Shown here piece after piece: positions 42,267 through 51,673 of a stretch of DNA of 64,000 nucleotides; positions within the stretch are counted from its first letter, which is position 1, and the number at the start of each line of letters is the position of its first letter. The stretch spans positions 1,116,001 through 1,180,000 of the forward strand of contig NZ_CP130427.1 in NCBI RefSeq assembly GCF_030518795.1, given 5' to 3'. Below the pieces are notes generated by a model. It saw only the letters and a program-made list of their open reading frames with translations, was not told where the DNA came from and made no database searches. Position numbers and translations under genes: made by a program. The stretch comes from Micromonospora sp. NBRC 110009. Lineage in GTDB: Bacteria; Actinomycetota; Actinomycetes; Mycobacteriales; Micromonosporaceae.

Positions 42267-43676
42267 CTAATCAAGGGTGGCGTACACCGGGTCCTTCCGG
42301 CCGGCGCGCTCCGGGCACCGGCCGGTGGGGCCGCCGACCATGCCGATGCGCCCGTCATCGCACACGATCAGGTAGCCCTTGCCCGCCCAGAAGCCGTCGA
42401 CGCAGGTGAAGTAGCTGCACACGCCGGCGGCCGGCTCCTGGACGAGGTCGCCGCCGCAGTAGTTGTAGCCGTACGGATTCTCCGGCGCCCCGCACCGGTC
42501 CGCCGGTATCGGCGTCGGCTGGCCCCCGGAGGCGGTCGGCGGCGCCGGGGTCGGGCTTACCGGGCCCGGTCCGGCATCGGTCGGGCGACCCGGGCCCGGT
42601 CCGGCATTCGGTGGTGGCGTGGGCCGCGGGACGGGGCGGGGAGTCGAGGTCGACCGACGCGGCGCGCCGGGGTCGACCGGATGGGGGGTCGGCGCACCGG
42701 CGGCCCCGCCGGGAACAGTCGTCCTGGGTGCCGCCGACGCGGTGGTGGGGGCGCCACCGGGTGGAGAAGTGGTGGCGGCGTCACCGGACCCCGTCCCGGT
42801 GCCGGGTTCCGGCAGTGGGCTGCGCAGCGGCGCGTCGGCGACACCGCCGTCGAAGGCGTCGCGCGGGTCGCCCATCATGGCGTACGCCGGCAGGGCGAGG
42901 AGTGCGACGGCGGCGGCAATCATCGCGGGGCGGGCGAGGCGGGCGCTCGCCGGCGCCTGCTCCGCTGTCGCCGCCACCGGCACCGGCGGCAGCGACCGCC
43001 GGTTCGCGGCCACCGCCCGGTCGAGCCGGGCGAGGACGGTCGGGCGCTGACCGAGGAAATCCGCGTACGCCATGGTCAGCCCCAGCCGGAAGCGGGCCGC
43101 GTCGTCCCCGGGAACCCGGAGGCCGGTCAGCGGCCGACCGTCGGCGGTGTGCAGCAGCGTGACGGGCGCCGTCGGGTAGTGCGCGAGGCCGCTCAGCAGC
43201 GGGAACGCCAACTCGCGATCCTCCTTGCGGCCGAGGAGGATGACGCGGCGATCGGTGACCAGGGCGGTCCCGACGTCGGCCACCCGGAGGCCGTGCGGCA
43301 GTCGGCGGCCGCGCTTCTTCCGGCGGACCGGCACCATGGCGAGTTCGGGTGTGGGCAGGTCGGCATGGCGGCCGGCCCGGACCTCCACCAGTTCCGCCTT
43401 CGGCTGCACGGCGACGACGATCTCGCCGTCGGCCAGGGCCACCGGCAGACGGTCCGGCGACCCGGCCAGCGGCTGCTCGGCCGCGGCTCGCAGGCGGAGC
43501 AGCCGGATCCCCCGCAGGGACCAGGCCTCGACGGCGTCCTCGTAGGCGCGCTGGCGCCGCTTGTTCTCGCGTGTCGCCCACCGGGCCCGCCAGCCCGAAC
43601 CGGTCTCGTCCGGCTCCGTCACCGGCGAAGGTGCGGCATGACGTGGTGCGGAGCTCCTCAGGCCCGCCCGGGGCAT
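42267..43676 (-). CDS. bPH-like/transmembrane/Cys-rich hypothetical protein (paralogue 1)
   Basis: 469 aa. An N-terminal coiled segment (ENKRRQRAYEDAVEAW) precedes a domain at about 75-210 resembling a bacterial PH domain (GTALVTDRRVILLG, then PLLSGLAHYP). One membrane helix lies near 247-268, followed by a Pro/Thr/Gly-rich linker of about 120 residues and a C-terminal Cys domain with RCGAPENPYGYNYCGG, CSYFTC and CDDGR. The Cys domain is predicted outside the cell. A full-length paralogue with the same order lies at 62580-63875. The function is unknown; the layout suggests a signal-sensing or envelope-binding protein. Confidence 0.75.
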   Translation of the reverse strand: MPRAGLRSSAPRHAAPSPVTEPDETGSGWRARWATRENKRRQRAYEDAVEAWSLRGIRLLRLRAAAEQPLAGSPDRLPVALADGEIVVAVQPKAELVEVRAGRHADLPTPELAMVPVRRKKRGRRLPHGLRVADVGTALVTDRRVILLGRKEDRELAFPLLSGLAHYPTAPVTLLHTADGRPLTGLRVPGDDAARFRLGLTMAYADFLGQRPTVLARLDRAVAANRRSLPPVPVAATAEQAPASARLARPAMIAAAVALLALPAYAMMGDPRDAFDGGVADAPLRSPLPEPGTGTGSGDAATTSPPGGAPTTASAAPRTTVPGGAAGAPTPHPVDPGAPRRSTSTPRPVPRPTPPPNAGPGPGRPTDAGPGPVSPTPAPPTASGGQPTPIPADRCGAPENPYGYNYCGGDLVQEPAAGVCSYFTCVDGFWAGKGYLIVCDDGRIGMVGGPTGRCPERAGRKDPVYATLD

Positions 43677-43756
43677 GTCCCCACCTCCTCAGTGGACCGG
43701 ATCGGTCACTGTTCGCGTACCCGCGGAGGCGGTCCGTCATTCCCCGGTGGCTGCGC

Positions 43757-45910
43757 CTACGCCTTCGCCGGGATCGCCGGCTCCGGCGGGGTGTGTGGGC
43801 CGCTGACCGGCCGCTCGTCGCCGTGCCCGGGCCACCACGCCTTGTGTCCGATCAGCGCGGTCAGCGCGGGGACGAAGAACATCGACATGACGAACGCCGA
43901 CAGCACGATGCCGATCGCCACCGCGAAGCCCATCTGTTGCAGGAACGAGATCGGTGCGAGCATCAGCACCCCGAACGTCCCGGCCAGGATCAGGCCCGCC
44001 GCCGCGACCGTCGGGCCGGCATGCTCCACGCCGATGGCGGCCGCCTGGTGCGGCTCGTTGCCCTCCCGTGCCTCCTCCCGCAGCCGGGCGATCATCAGGA
44101 TGTTGTAGTCGGTGCCGATCGCCACCACGAAGAGGTAGAGGATGATCGGCAGCTGGAAGGTGATGCCGGGCTTGCCCTGCAGCCCTTGGAAGAGGTAGAC
44201 GGTCGCGCCCAGCGTGGCGGCGAAGTTGAGCAGCACCGCGATCACCAGGTAGATCGGCGCGACGAGGCTGCGCAGCAGCAGCGCGAGGATGAGCGCGATC
44301 AGGCCGGCCGCCACGGGCAGGATCACCGACAGGTCACGGTTGTTGGCCGAGTTGATGTCCGCGAAGATCGCGGTGCTTCCGCCGACCAGGGCCCGGGTGC
44401 CGGGCGGAGCCGCCGCGTGCACGGCGTCGCGCAGGTCCTCACGGACGAGCGTGATCGCCTCGTTGGAGACCGGGTTCTCGTTGAGCAGCAGGTTGACCCG
44501 GGCCACGCTCGGATCGCTGCTGCGCTCCGGCGGCTGCGCCCGGCCCACTCCCGGGGCCTTCGCCGCGGCCGCCGCGAAGTCGTTGACCTGCTGGTCGGTC
44601 AGCGGCGACCCATTGCTGGTGGTCAGGTAGACCTCGGTGGGGGCGAGCGCACCGGCGGCGAACCCGCGCTGCAGGTCCTTCGCGGCCTTCGCCGACTCGG
44701 TGTCCTGTGGGAAGCCGGCGCTGAAGTCGTAGTCGGCCTTGTAGGCCAGGGAGCCCGCGGCGAGCGCGACCAGCAGGGCGCCGGACGCCGCCGCGACGAG
44801 CGCCGGCCGGCGTCCGATGGCGGTCCCGAGACGGTGCGCCATGGTGGCCTTGGGGGCACGCTGCCACGCCTTGGACGGCCAAAAGACGTACCGGCCGAGC
44901 AGCGAGACGAGCGCCGGGATGAGCGTGAGTGAGGTGACCAGCATGACGGCGACGGCGATCGCGAGCGCCGGGCCGAGCGAGCCGAAGAAGCCCAGGGAGG
45001 CGAGGAGGAGCACGAGGAACGCGACGATGACCGCTCCGGCGGCGGAGGTGATGACCTCGCCGACCCGCTGGACGGAGACGATCATCGCGGTGCGCTTGTC
45101 GTCCCCCGCGCGCAGCCGCTCCCGGTAGCGGAAGAGCAGGAACAGGATGTAGTCAGTGCCGATGCCGAACAGCACGATCAGCAGGATCGTCTGCAGATCC
45201 TGGCTGACGCTGAGATCGAATGCCTTACCCGCGGCAGCGACGAGCCCGGTCGTGATGGTCAGGACGACGCCGATGACCACCACCGGCAGCAGCGCGGCGA
45301 TGGGACTGCGGAAGATGATCAGGATCAGTCCGATGATCAGGATGATCGTCGCGATGCCGACCACGGAGAAGGCCTTGTTGAAGGTGTCCTCGTTGTCGAC
45401 GAAGCTCGCCACGTCGCCGGCCACGCCCGCGGTCAGCCCGCTGCCCGCCAGCTCCGGGCCGATGGCCGCCCGCAGATCGCGTACGGCGTCGAGCAGCGCC
45501 GGGTCGTCCGGGGCAGGGGCGTCGAGCCCGACGTTGACCACCTGCACCGACTTGTCCGGCGCCACCGCCGGCGGGCCGGTCAGGTAACCGGACGTGTGCG
45601 GGATGTTCCTGCCCTTGAGCGACTGGGCGAGCTGGCCCACCTTCGCCTCGTCCGCCGACGTGAGCGGCTGCCCGTCGGCACGCTTGACCACGACGATCGC
45701 CGTCGCGGTGGCCTGCTGCGGGAACGCCTTCTGGCCAAGCTCAGTGGCCTGCACGGACTCGTAGGAGTGGGGCAGGAAGCTTTCCTGGTCGGCGGAGGTG
45801 ATGTCGCTCAGCGACGGTGTGGTGAGGATGATGGCGGCGGCCGCGAGCAGCCAGCCACCGATCACCCACCACGCTCTAGCTACGACGAATCTGGCCAGCC
45901 GCTCGAACAT
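43757..45910 (-). CDS. MMPL-family transporter (RND-type exporter)
   Basis: 717 aa. Two repeats of an extracellular loop plus a six-helix bundle, the MMPL arrangement with about 12 membrane segments. Recognisable are the N-terminal FVVARAWWVIGGWLL, GIGTDYILFLLFRYRE after the first loop, and AIGTDYNILMIARLREE in the second half. Such proteins export lipids or hydrophobic compounds by proton antiport; the Asp in the GTDY motifs fits the proton relay. ATG 45910 is the family-like start. The substrate cannot be inferred from the neighbours. Confidence 0.92.
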   Translation of the reverse strand: MFERLARFVVARAWWVIGGWLLAAAAIILTTPSLSDITSADQESFLPHSYESVQATELGQKAFPQQATATAIVVVKRADGQPLTSADEAKVGQLAQSLKGRNIPHTSGYLTGPPAVAPDKSVQVVNVGLDAPAPDDPALLDAVRDLRAAIGPELAGSGLTAGVAGDVASFVDNEDTFNKAFSVVGIATIILIIGLILIIFRSPIAALLPVVVIGVVLTITTGLVAAAGKAFDLSVSQDLQTILLIVLFGIGTDYILFLLFRYRERLRAGDDKRTAMIVSVQRVGEVITSAAGAVIVAFLVLLLASLGFFGSLGPALAIAVAVMLVTSLTLIPALVSLLGRYVFWPSKAWQRAPKATMAHRLGTAIGRRPALVAAASGALLVALAAGSLAYKADYDFSAGFPQDTESAKAAKDLQRGFAAGALAPTEVYLTTSNGSPLTDQQVNDFAAAAAKAPGVGRAQPPERSSDPSVARVNLLLNENPVSNEAITLVREDLRDAVHAAAPPGTRALVGGSTAIFADINSANNRDLSVILPVAAGLIALILALLLRSLVAPIYLVIAVLLNFAATLGATVYLFQGLQGKPGITFQLPIILYLFVVAIGTDYNILMIARLREEAREGNEPHQAAAIGVEHAGPTVAAAGLILAGTFGVLMLAPISFLQQMGFAVAIGIVLSAFVMSMFFVPALTALIGHKAWWPGHGDERPVSGPHTPPEPAIPAKA

Positions 45911-46213
45911 GTTTCCCCCGCGTGTTCGGCACTTCCGACGATCGGAGCCCGGAGTGCGTGCAGGGGCCCCGCCAGTCACTCTTCCGACAGCCTTCGCTAC
46001 CCGCCGTGCATCCTACCTTCGGCTGGCAATCCTTTTCGGACGCCGCGCGGCCGGGCGGTGGAGCCGGCGGGTGGTCAGGGCGCGGTTCGCGTGCTGTGGA
46101 TCTCCATGTCGCTCGTGATCGAGCCGTCGCTGGCCGCGCCATCGATCTGCTGACGGGTTTCCGAACCGGCACCCTGGCGGCGCGAACGTCCATAGCCTGG
46201 CCGGTGGGAGCAC

Positions 46214-46591
46214 GTGAGGGTGTCGAAGGAGGGCATCGTGGGCAACGCGATCAGGGACGCGCTGCAGGGCGTCCGCGAGGTCGAGATCACCGTGACCGGG
46301 CGCAAAAGCGGACGGCAGATATCGCACCCGGTGTGGTTCGTGCAGGAGGAGGACAGCGTCTTCCTGGTCCCGGTGACCGGCTCGAACAGCGAGTGGTACA
46401 AGAACGTCCGGCGGACCCCGATGATCCAGTTGGCCGCGAACGGCACGGCGTTGAGCTCCAGCGCCACCGCGATCACCGACGCGGACCGGGTCAGCCACGT
46501 CGTGGCGATGTTCCGCGACAAGTACGGGGCGGACCAGGTGGAGGCGTTCTACCCCAGGCGGGACGTGGCCGTCCAGGTCCCGCTCGGGTGA
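46214..46591 (+). CDS. Deazaflavin-dependent nitroreductase-family protein (DUF385)
   Basis: 125 aa, with a split-barrel fold of the Ddn/DUF385 family: EITVTGRKSGRQISHPVWFV is the hallmark, followed by VFLVPVTGSNSEWYKN and RRTPMIQL. Such proteins usually bind F420 or flavin and reduce nitro or quinone compounds. The start GTG 46214 is preceded by a weak purine stretch. Its 3' end overlaps the end of the convergent lipoprotein gene by about 40 bp. Confidence 0.85.
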   Translation: MRVSKEGIVGNAIRDALQGVREVEITVTGRKSGRQISHPVWFVQEEDSVFLVPVTGSNSEWYKNVRRTPMIQLAANGTALSSSATAITDADRVSHVVAMFRDKYGADQVEAFYPRRDVAVQVPLG

Positions 46592-47473
46592 TTCGTCAGC
46601 GGGACCGGCAGGCCCTGCTGCACCTCGAGGACCGCCCGCTCCCCCAACGGTCGCGCCAGCTCGACGGTGGCGGTGCGCCGCGCCCCGACGTCCCCGCACG
46701 ACTCGTTCTCGGCGTGCCGTTGTTCGATGACGATCACGACGACGGCCAGGTCCGACTCGACCGGCTCGGTGGTGTAGTCGGCACCGCACGGCCGGCTGCG
46801 CGGGTCGGGGGACGCCGGTGAAGGTGACGGTCAACTCCTGTCCGGTGGTCGTCGTGGTCGCTGACTCGACCGGCAGCCCGCCGTGCGGGTGCTCGTCGTC
46901 CCAGGGCGGCGGCGCCACCCGGACCGCGGCCGAGGCCGCCAGCCGGACCAGCCGCACCGCGGTCCCGTCGAGGGTGTATTCCCACGCCGGGGCGGTCGCG
47001 GCGCCGCGGGTGGTCGACAGGGTCATCGTGGTCAGGCGGGCGGCGGTGACCTTCAGCGGCGCGCAGTCGACGCAGTCGCCGGTCCCGGCCGCGCGGAGCT
47101 GCGCCAACGCCTCGTCCGCCGAGATCACCGGTACGGGCTGCCTGGTGCCGTCGGCCCAGACGAGGCTCCCGGCCGACGTCGGCGGCGCGGGCAGCGCCAC
47201 GGTGGCCTCGATCCGGCCGGCCGCCAGGCTCTCCTTGTAGACCCCGTTCGCCAGCTCCCAGTCACCGAGCTGCCGGGTCAGCTCGCCCACCGGCACGAAC
47301 CGGGCGCCGCCGCCCGCCTCGCGTACCGCCTGGTCGTAGCGGGCCAAGGCGGCATGCGCCTGCTGGCGCAGCCCGTCGAGGTCGTCGCCGGCCGGGCTGC
47401 CCCCGACCGGCCCGCACCCGCCGATCAGGGCCACGGCGGCGATCGAGGCCAGCAGACCGCGTCTGGTCGTCAT
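46549..47473 (-). pseudogene. Putative lipoprotein, frameshifted near its 3' end
   Basis: From ATG 47473 the protein begins with MTTRRGLLASIAAVALIGGC, a lipoprotein signal with a lipobox ending in Cys and a twin-arginine-like start. The main frame is continuous to VTFTGVPRPAQP near 46800. The natural continuation (CGADYTTEPVES, then VIEQRHAENESCGDVG) lies one frame over and ends at 46549. A one-base change near 46795-46805 would restore a protein of about 307 aa. As written, the frame runs on to 46013 with unrelated sequence. This is either real decay or a sequencing error. No domain was recognised. Confidence 0.6.
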
Positions 47474-47661
47474 CTCCACGACCTCGATGCTCTTCCCTGC
47501 CGGTCATGGTTGCACCCGCATCCACCTATCGACTTCAGCTCGACGCGCACGGCCGATGCCACCGCTACCCGGCCCCCGCCTCGGCGCGGCGTCTGGTGTG
47601 CTTGTCCCCGAGCAGGTGGCGGTTCCCGGCTGCGTGCCGGAGGGAGAAGGGCGGTGGCGCG

Positions 47662-48276
47662 GTGCGGACCAGTCGGCTGGAGGCGTTCAGTGATGGCGTG
47701 CTTGCCATCATCATCACGATCATGGTGCTCGAGCTGAGGGTGCCGGAGGGCCACGAGTTCTCCGACCTCATCCACGCGACCGGCATCGGGCTGCTGACCT
47801 ATCTCCTCAGCTTCGTCTACGTGGGCATCTACTGGAACAACCACCACCACATGTTCCATCTGGTACGGCAGGTCAGGGGCGGGGTGCTGTGGGCGAACCT
47901 GGCGTTGCTGTTCTGCCTCTCGCTGTTCCCGTTCACGACCGCCTGGATGGACGACTCGAGGTTTGAGCCAACCCCGGTCGTCATCTACGGTCTGAACCTG
48001 CTCGGCGCGGCCATCGCATACTTCGTGCTCCAGACCGTGATCATTCGGCAGCAGGGACCGGAGTCGGCGCTGCGGCGGGCCGTCGGCACCGACATCAAGG
48101 GCAAGGTCTCCCCGGTGTTCTACCTCGCCGGGATCCTCAGCGCCCTGGTCATCGACCGGAGCGGGCATGTCGGAGTGGGGATTGCCCTGGCGTGCTTCGT
48201 CATCGTGGCGATCTTGTGGGTCGTCCCCGACAGGCGCATCGACCGGGTGATCCGCGAGCACGAGGCCCAGGGATGA
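47662..48276 (+). CDS. TMEM175/DUF1211-family membrane protein (putative potassium channel)
   Basis: 204 aa with six hydrophobic segments. The family signature is at the N-terminus: RLEAFSDGVLAIIITIMVLE, the FSDG motif of the pore-lining helix, then YWNNHHHMFHLV. Bacterial TMEM175 proteins form tetrameric potassium-permeable channels. The GTG 47662 start places the FSDG motif at residue 9, as usual. The gene stands alone. Confidence 0.88.
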   Translation: MRTSRLEAFSDGVLAIIITIMVLELRVPEGHEFSDLIHATGIGLLTYLLSFVYVGIYWNNHHHMFHLVRQVRGGVLWANLALLFCLSLFPFTTAWMDDSRFEPTPVVIYGLNLLGAAIAYFVLQTVIIRQQGPESALRRAVGTDIKGKVSPVFYLAGILSALVIDRSGHVGVGIALACFVIVAILWVVPDRRIDRVIREHEAQG

Positions 48277-48332
48277 CCGGCCTTCTCCGCTCGCCGGATC
48301 CGCCACGACCGCGCCTTCGACGAGGCGGTGTC

Positions 48333-49193
48333 CTACGCCCGGCTCCGCTGTCCAGGCTTGCGGTGCAGCGAGGCAGTTCCTGGGGTCGCCGCGCGGGTCG
48401 GCGCCACCGGGGTCAACTCGAAATGGACCGTACGGCCGGTCCTGGCCCGCCCGAGCCGGTGCATCAACGGCACGAGCACCCCGTGCAGCATCGGATGCTT
48501 CCGGGCCAGCGCGCGGCTGGCCGCCCGGTACTCCGCCCCGGTCAACCGCCGCGCCTCCGCCTCGACGGTGGCCCCGGTCGGCTTCCCCAGCGTCGTCGAC
48601 GGCGCCACCGTCACCCGGGGGTTGTTGCGCAGCCGCCTGGTCTTCCACGCCTTCTCGAAGCTGCGCACGTACGCCCGCTCCCCGACCACGGCGACGCTCA
48701 CCGCCGTCGGCACGCCCGTCCCGTCCCGCTTGTACGTGGTCAGCAGGACCGTCTTCTGGCGCAGCAGCGGCGCCCATGCTGCCGACGGGGTGGCGTCGAC
48801 GTAGCCGACCACCCACCCGAACTGCCGCAGCCGCACGACCAGGGCGGCCAGGGCGAGCGCCGCGGTCAACCCGATCACCCAGGTCTGCCCCGCGCCGCCA
48901 CCGAGGTCCGTGTCGAGCACGTGCACCACCGTGTGCGCCGCCCCGCCGACGACGTATCCGGCCAGGGCGACCGCCAGGGCGTCGGCCCAGATCAGCGCCA
49001 GCAGCAGGGTCACCCCGATGCCGAGCTGGAACGCCCCGATGTCGTGCACGAAGTGCTCGTGCGGCGGGAACGCCACCGCGGAGCTGAACGACTGCGGGCG
49101 CGTCAGCGCCCACACCCCGACCACGACCGCCACCGCACCGAGCAGCGCGGCCACGACCCGCACCATGTTTCTCATGCCGTCATGACGGGCCAC
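48333..49193 (-). CDS. Membrane domain fused to a PPOX-class F420/FMN-binding domain
   Basis: 286 aa. The first about 125 residues hold four hydrophobic segments with FVHDIGAFQLGIGVTLL and AGYVVGGAAHTVVHV. The rest is a split-barrel flavin-type domain (KTVLLTTYKRDGTGVPTAVS, then VRSFEKAWKTRRLRNNPRV), matching the PPOX-class F420-dependent oxidoreductases. The fusion would tether the reductase to the membrane. The start is uncertain between the GTG at 49193 and a Met a few codons later. It converges with the TMEM175 gene. Confidence 0.8.
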   Translation of the reverse strand: MARHDGMRNMVRVVAALLGAVAVVVGVWALTRPQSFSSAVAFPPHEHFVHDIGAFQLGIGVTLLLALIWADALAVALAGYVVGGAAHTVVHVLDTDLGGGAGQTWVIGLTAALALAALVVRLRQFGWVVGYVDATPSAAWAPLLRQKTVLLTTYKRDGTGVPTAVSVAVVGERAYVRSFEKAWKTRRLRNNPRVTVAPSTTLGKPTGATVEAEARRLTGAEYRAASRALARKHPMLHGVLVPLMHRLGRARTGRTVHFELTPVAPTRAATPGTASLHRKPGQRSRA

Positions 49194-49284
49194 CGGCGCC
49201 GCCTGTGACAGGAAGCCAGGGCCCGGGCCCCGCAGGTGGGACGCCGGCGCGTGGCGCGCCGGCGTCCTCGCCTGCCCTCCTGCC

Positions 49285-49656
49285 TCAGCCCTCGTGCGGG
49301 CCCTCGCTGACCCGGCGGACGTCGACCTCGACGTCGATCCCGTGCTGGGTGAAGATGTCGACGAACCGCTTGGCCCACTCGACCGCCTCCTCCTTCGACC
49401 GCACCTCGACCAGGCCGAACCCGGCGATGAGTTCCTTGGTCTCGGTGAACGGGCCGTCGGTGACGGTGGTCTTGCCCTTGCTGGCGGTGATCCGCGCCGA
49501 CTCCTCGCCGCTCTTGCAGAGCCCCTCGGCGGCGACCAGGATGCCGGCCTTGACCACCTCCTCCATGTAGGCGCCCATCGTCTTCATGAACTCCGGCGTG
49601 GGCTCGAAGTTGCCGGGGACGGCCTCGTCCAGCTTGTGCATCATCATGTAGCGCAT
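49285..49656 (-). CDS. YCII/DGPF-domain protein (ECF42 partner)
   Basis: 123 aa. The DGPF motif is present (TTVTDGPFTETKELIAGF) within a YCII fold. Genes of this type are found next to ECF42 sigma factors, which regulate them; here the sigma gene lies 0.7 kb upstream on the same strand, beyond a DUF998 gene. The catalytic function of DGPF proteins is unproven. Confidence 0.88.
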   Translation of the reverse strand: MRYMMMHKLDEAVPGNFEPTPEFMKTMGAYMEEVVKAGILVAAEGLCKSGEESARITASKGKTTVTDGPFTETKELIAGFGLVEVRSKEEAVEWAKRFVDIFTQHGIDVEVDVRRVSEGPHEG

Positions 49657-49657
49657 C

Positions 49658-50308
49658 TCAGTGGTTCCTCTCGGTAAGGGTGTGCAGGGAAACCGCGGTG
49701 AGCCAACCGAAGATCAGGGTCGAGCCGACGGCCATCCGGACGCTGATGCTGTCCTGATCGGGCCAGGCCATGACGACGACCGTCGCCACGACGACGAAGA
49801 CCGACAAGAGCGCTCCGACACGTCCGAACCGGCGGGCGAAGACCAGGCTGGCGATGGTGAGCGACCCGAAGGAGAGCATCGCACCGACGCCGTGGCCGAC
49901 GGAGTGCCAGCTCATCGTCTCGGGTGCCCCGTCGGGGGCGCCAGCGGGCCAGCCCATGCTGGGGTCGGCCCGCAGCACCCCGGCGATGATCAGGCCGGCG
50001 CCGAGGACCGCCACCAGCGCCGGCCCCCACGTCCCGGCCGGGCCGCCGCGCAGTGCCCGCCGGAGGCCGGCGGCGCCGGCGAGGGCCAGCAGCCCGGAGA
50101 GTACGAAGTTGCCGATCTGGATCCAGCCGTGCTCGCCGAGGGCGAGCAGGCTGAGCGGTTGCCGGCTCAGGTCGAAGCCGTCCCGGGTGAGCACCTGCGC
50201 GAAGGACAGCCCCAGGAACAGCGGCCCGGCGGCAGCCCCCGCGGTGAGCAGGGTGCGGGTCGGGACACCCCGGGTCGTCCCGGCCCGCGTCAGCGTCGTA
50301 CTGGTCAT
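49658..50308 (-). CDS. DUF998 membrane protein
   Basis: 216 aa with about six hydrophobic segments. DUF998 features are QVLTRDGFDLSRQPLSLLALG near the N-terminus and DPSMGWPAGAP then WHSVGHGVGA further on. The ATG 50308 is preceded by AGGAGATCGAG. It lies between the ECF42 sigma gene and the YCII gene, its stop directly abutting the YCII start, so the three form one transcription unit probably switched on by the sigma factor. Confidence 0.85.
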   Translation of the reverse strand: MTSTTLTRAGTTRGVPTRTLLTAGAAAGPLFLGLSFAQVLTRDGFDLSRQPLSLLALGEHGWIQIGNFVLSGLLALAGAAGLRRALRGGPAGTWGPALVAVLGAGLIIAGVLRADPSMGWPAGAPDGAPETMSWHSVGHGVGAMLSFGSLTIASLVFARRFGRVGALLSVFVVVATVVVMAWPDQDSISVRMAVGSTLIFGWLTAVSLHTLTERNH

Positions 50309-50385
50309 CTCGATCTCCTCGTCGGTCGCTCTCACTGACGCGTCGATCGGGCGGGCCGGGATCCGACATCCGGTTTCAAGATTTT

Positions 50386-51633
50386 TTACGGGCCGCAGGC
50401 GGCGGCCCGGTCGAGCAGCAGCGCCCGCTCCCGCGCGTTGCCGGTGAGCGACGCAGCCCGCTCGAACTCGGCGCGGGCCTCCTCGGTGCGGCCGAGCTTG
50501 GCGAGCAGGTCACCGAGCACGCTGGGCAGCAGGTGGTAGTGCTCCAGCGCCGGCTCGTACTCGAGCTGCCGGGCCAGTTCCAGGCCGGCGGCGGGGCCGT
50601 CGGCCTGGGCGACGGCGACGGCCCGGTTCAGCTCGACCACCGGTGTGGGCACGAGCCGCGCGAGGTCCGCGTAGAGGGCCGCGATCCGCGGCCAGTCCGT
50701 CTCCTCCGGGGTACGCGCCCGCGCGTGGCAGGCGGCGATCTCGGCCTGGAGGGCGTACGGGCCGGGGTGGTCGCTGCGGGCCCGGTCGAGCGCGGCGAGG
50801 CCGCGGCGGATGAGCCACTGGTCCCAGCGGCCGCGGTCCTGGTCGTTGAGGAGGATCGGTTCGCCGTCGGGGCCGGTGCGGGCGCGGGTGCGCGACGCCT
50901 GGATCTCCAGCAGCGCGGCCAGGCCGTGCACCTCCGGCTCGTCGGGCATCAGCCCCTGCAGCAGCCGGGCCAGGCGCAGCGCTTCCTGGGCGAGCGCGGG
51001 GCGCATCCAGTCGTCGCCGGCGGTGGCCGAGTAGCCCTCGTTGAAGAGCAGGTAGACGACTTCGAGGACCGAGTCGAGGCGTTCGGCGCGCTCGGCCGGG
51101 CCGGGCACCTCGAACGGGATCTTGGCGGTGGCGAGGGTCTGCTTGGCGCGGGTGATCCGCTGCCCGACCGTGGACTCGGCGGTGAGGAAAGCGCGGGCGA
51201 TCTCCCCGGTGGTGAGGCCGCCGAGCAGCCGCAGGGTGAGCGCGGCGCGGGAGATCGGCGACAGGATCGGGTGGCAGGCCACGAAGATCAGCCGCAGCAG
51301 GTCGTCCTCGATCCGATCCTCGACGGCGGCGTCGAAGTCGGGCAGGTGCTGCTCGTCGAGGTCCCGGCCGAGCTCGGCGAGCGTACGCTGCTGGGTCTGC
51401 CTGCGGCGCAGCATGTCGACGGCCCGGCGCTTGCCGACGGTCATCAGCCACGCCCCGGGGTTGGCCGGTACGCCGTCGCGCGGCCACTGCTCCAAGGCGG
51501 CCACGAGGGCGTCCTGGGCGAGTTCCTCGGCCTGGCCGACGTCTCGGACGATCGCCGCGAGGCCGGCGACGACCCGCCCGGCCTCGATCCGCCACACCGC
51601 CTCGACGGTGCGCCGTGCCTCTGGTTCGCCCAC
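50386..51633 (-). CDS. ECF42-type RNA polymerase sigma factor (DUF6596 C-terminus)
   Basis: 415 aa from GTG 51633. Sigma-2 region: AEELAQDALVAALEQWP and GAWLMTVGKRRAVDMLRR. Sigma-4 region: LRLLGGLTTGEIARAFLTAE and GQRITRAKQTL. The long helical C-terminus carries the motif YLLFNEGYSA and TPR-like repeats, the mark of ECF42/DUF6596. The family is linked to YCII/DGPF proteins, here the downstream gene. The upstream region holds a striking inverted repeat (51674-51734) that could be its operator or promoter. Confidence 0.9.
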   Translation of the reverse strand: MGEPEARRTVEAVWRIEAGRVVAGLAAIVRDVGQAEELAQDALVAALEQWPRDGVPANPGAWLMTVGKRRAVDMLRRRQTQQRTLAELGRDLDEQHLPDFDAAVEDRIEDDLLRLIFVACHPILSPISRAALTLRLLGGLTTGEIARAFLTAESTVGQRITRAKQTLATAKIPFEVPGPAERAERLDSVLEVVYLLFNEGYSATAGDDWMRPALAQEALRLARLLQGLMPDEPEVHGLAALLEIQASRTRARTGPDGEPILLNDQDRGRWDQWLIRRGLAALDRARSDHPGPYALQAEIAACHARARTPEETDWPRIAALYADLARLVPTPVVELNRAVAVAQADGPAAGLELARQLEYEPALEHYHLLPSVLGDLLAKLGRTEEARAEFERAASLTGNARERALLLDRAAACGP

Positions 51634-51673
51634 GGGCTCATCACAGCAGCCGGGTCGGACGTTCTCAAGGAGG

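Noticed and set aside
45922..46821. Plus-strand frame of 299 codons over the DUF385 gene
   Set aside because: The DUF385 frame in the same region has the family hallmark; this one has none.
47470..49113. Long minus-strand frame covering the TMEM175 and PPOX genes
   Set aside because: It crosses two well-supported genes and has the low-complexity Arg/Gly/Asp composition of a shadow frame.
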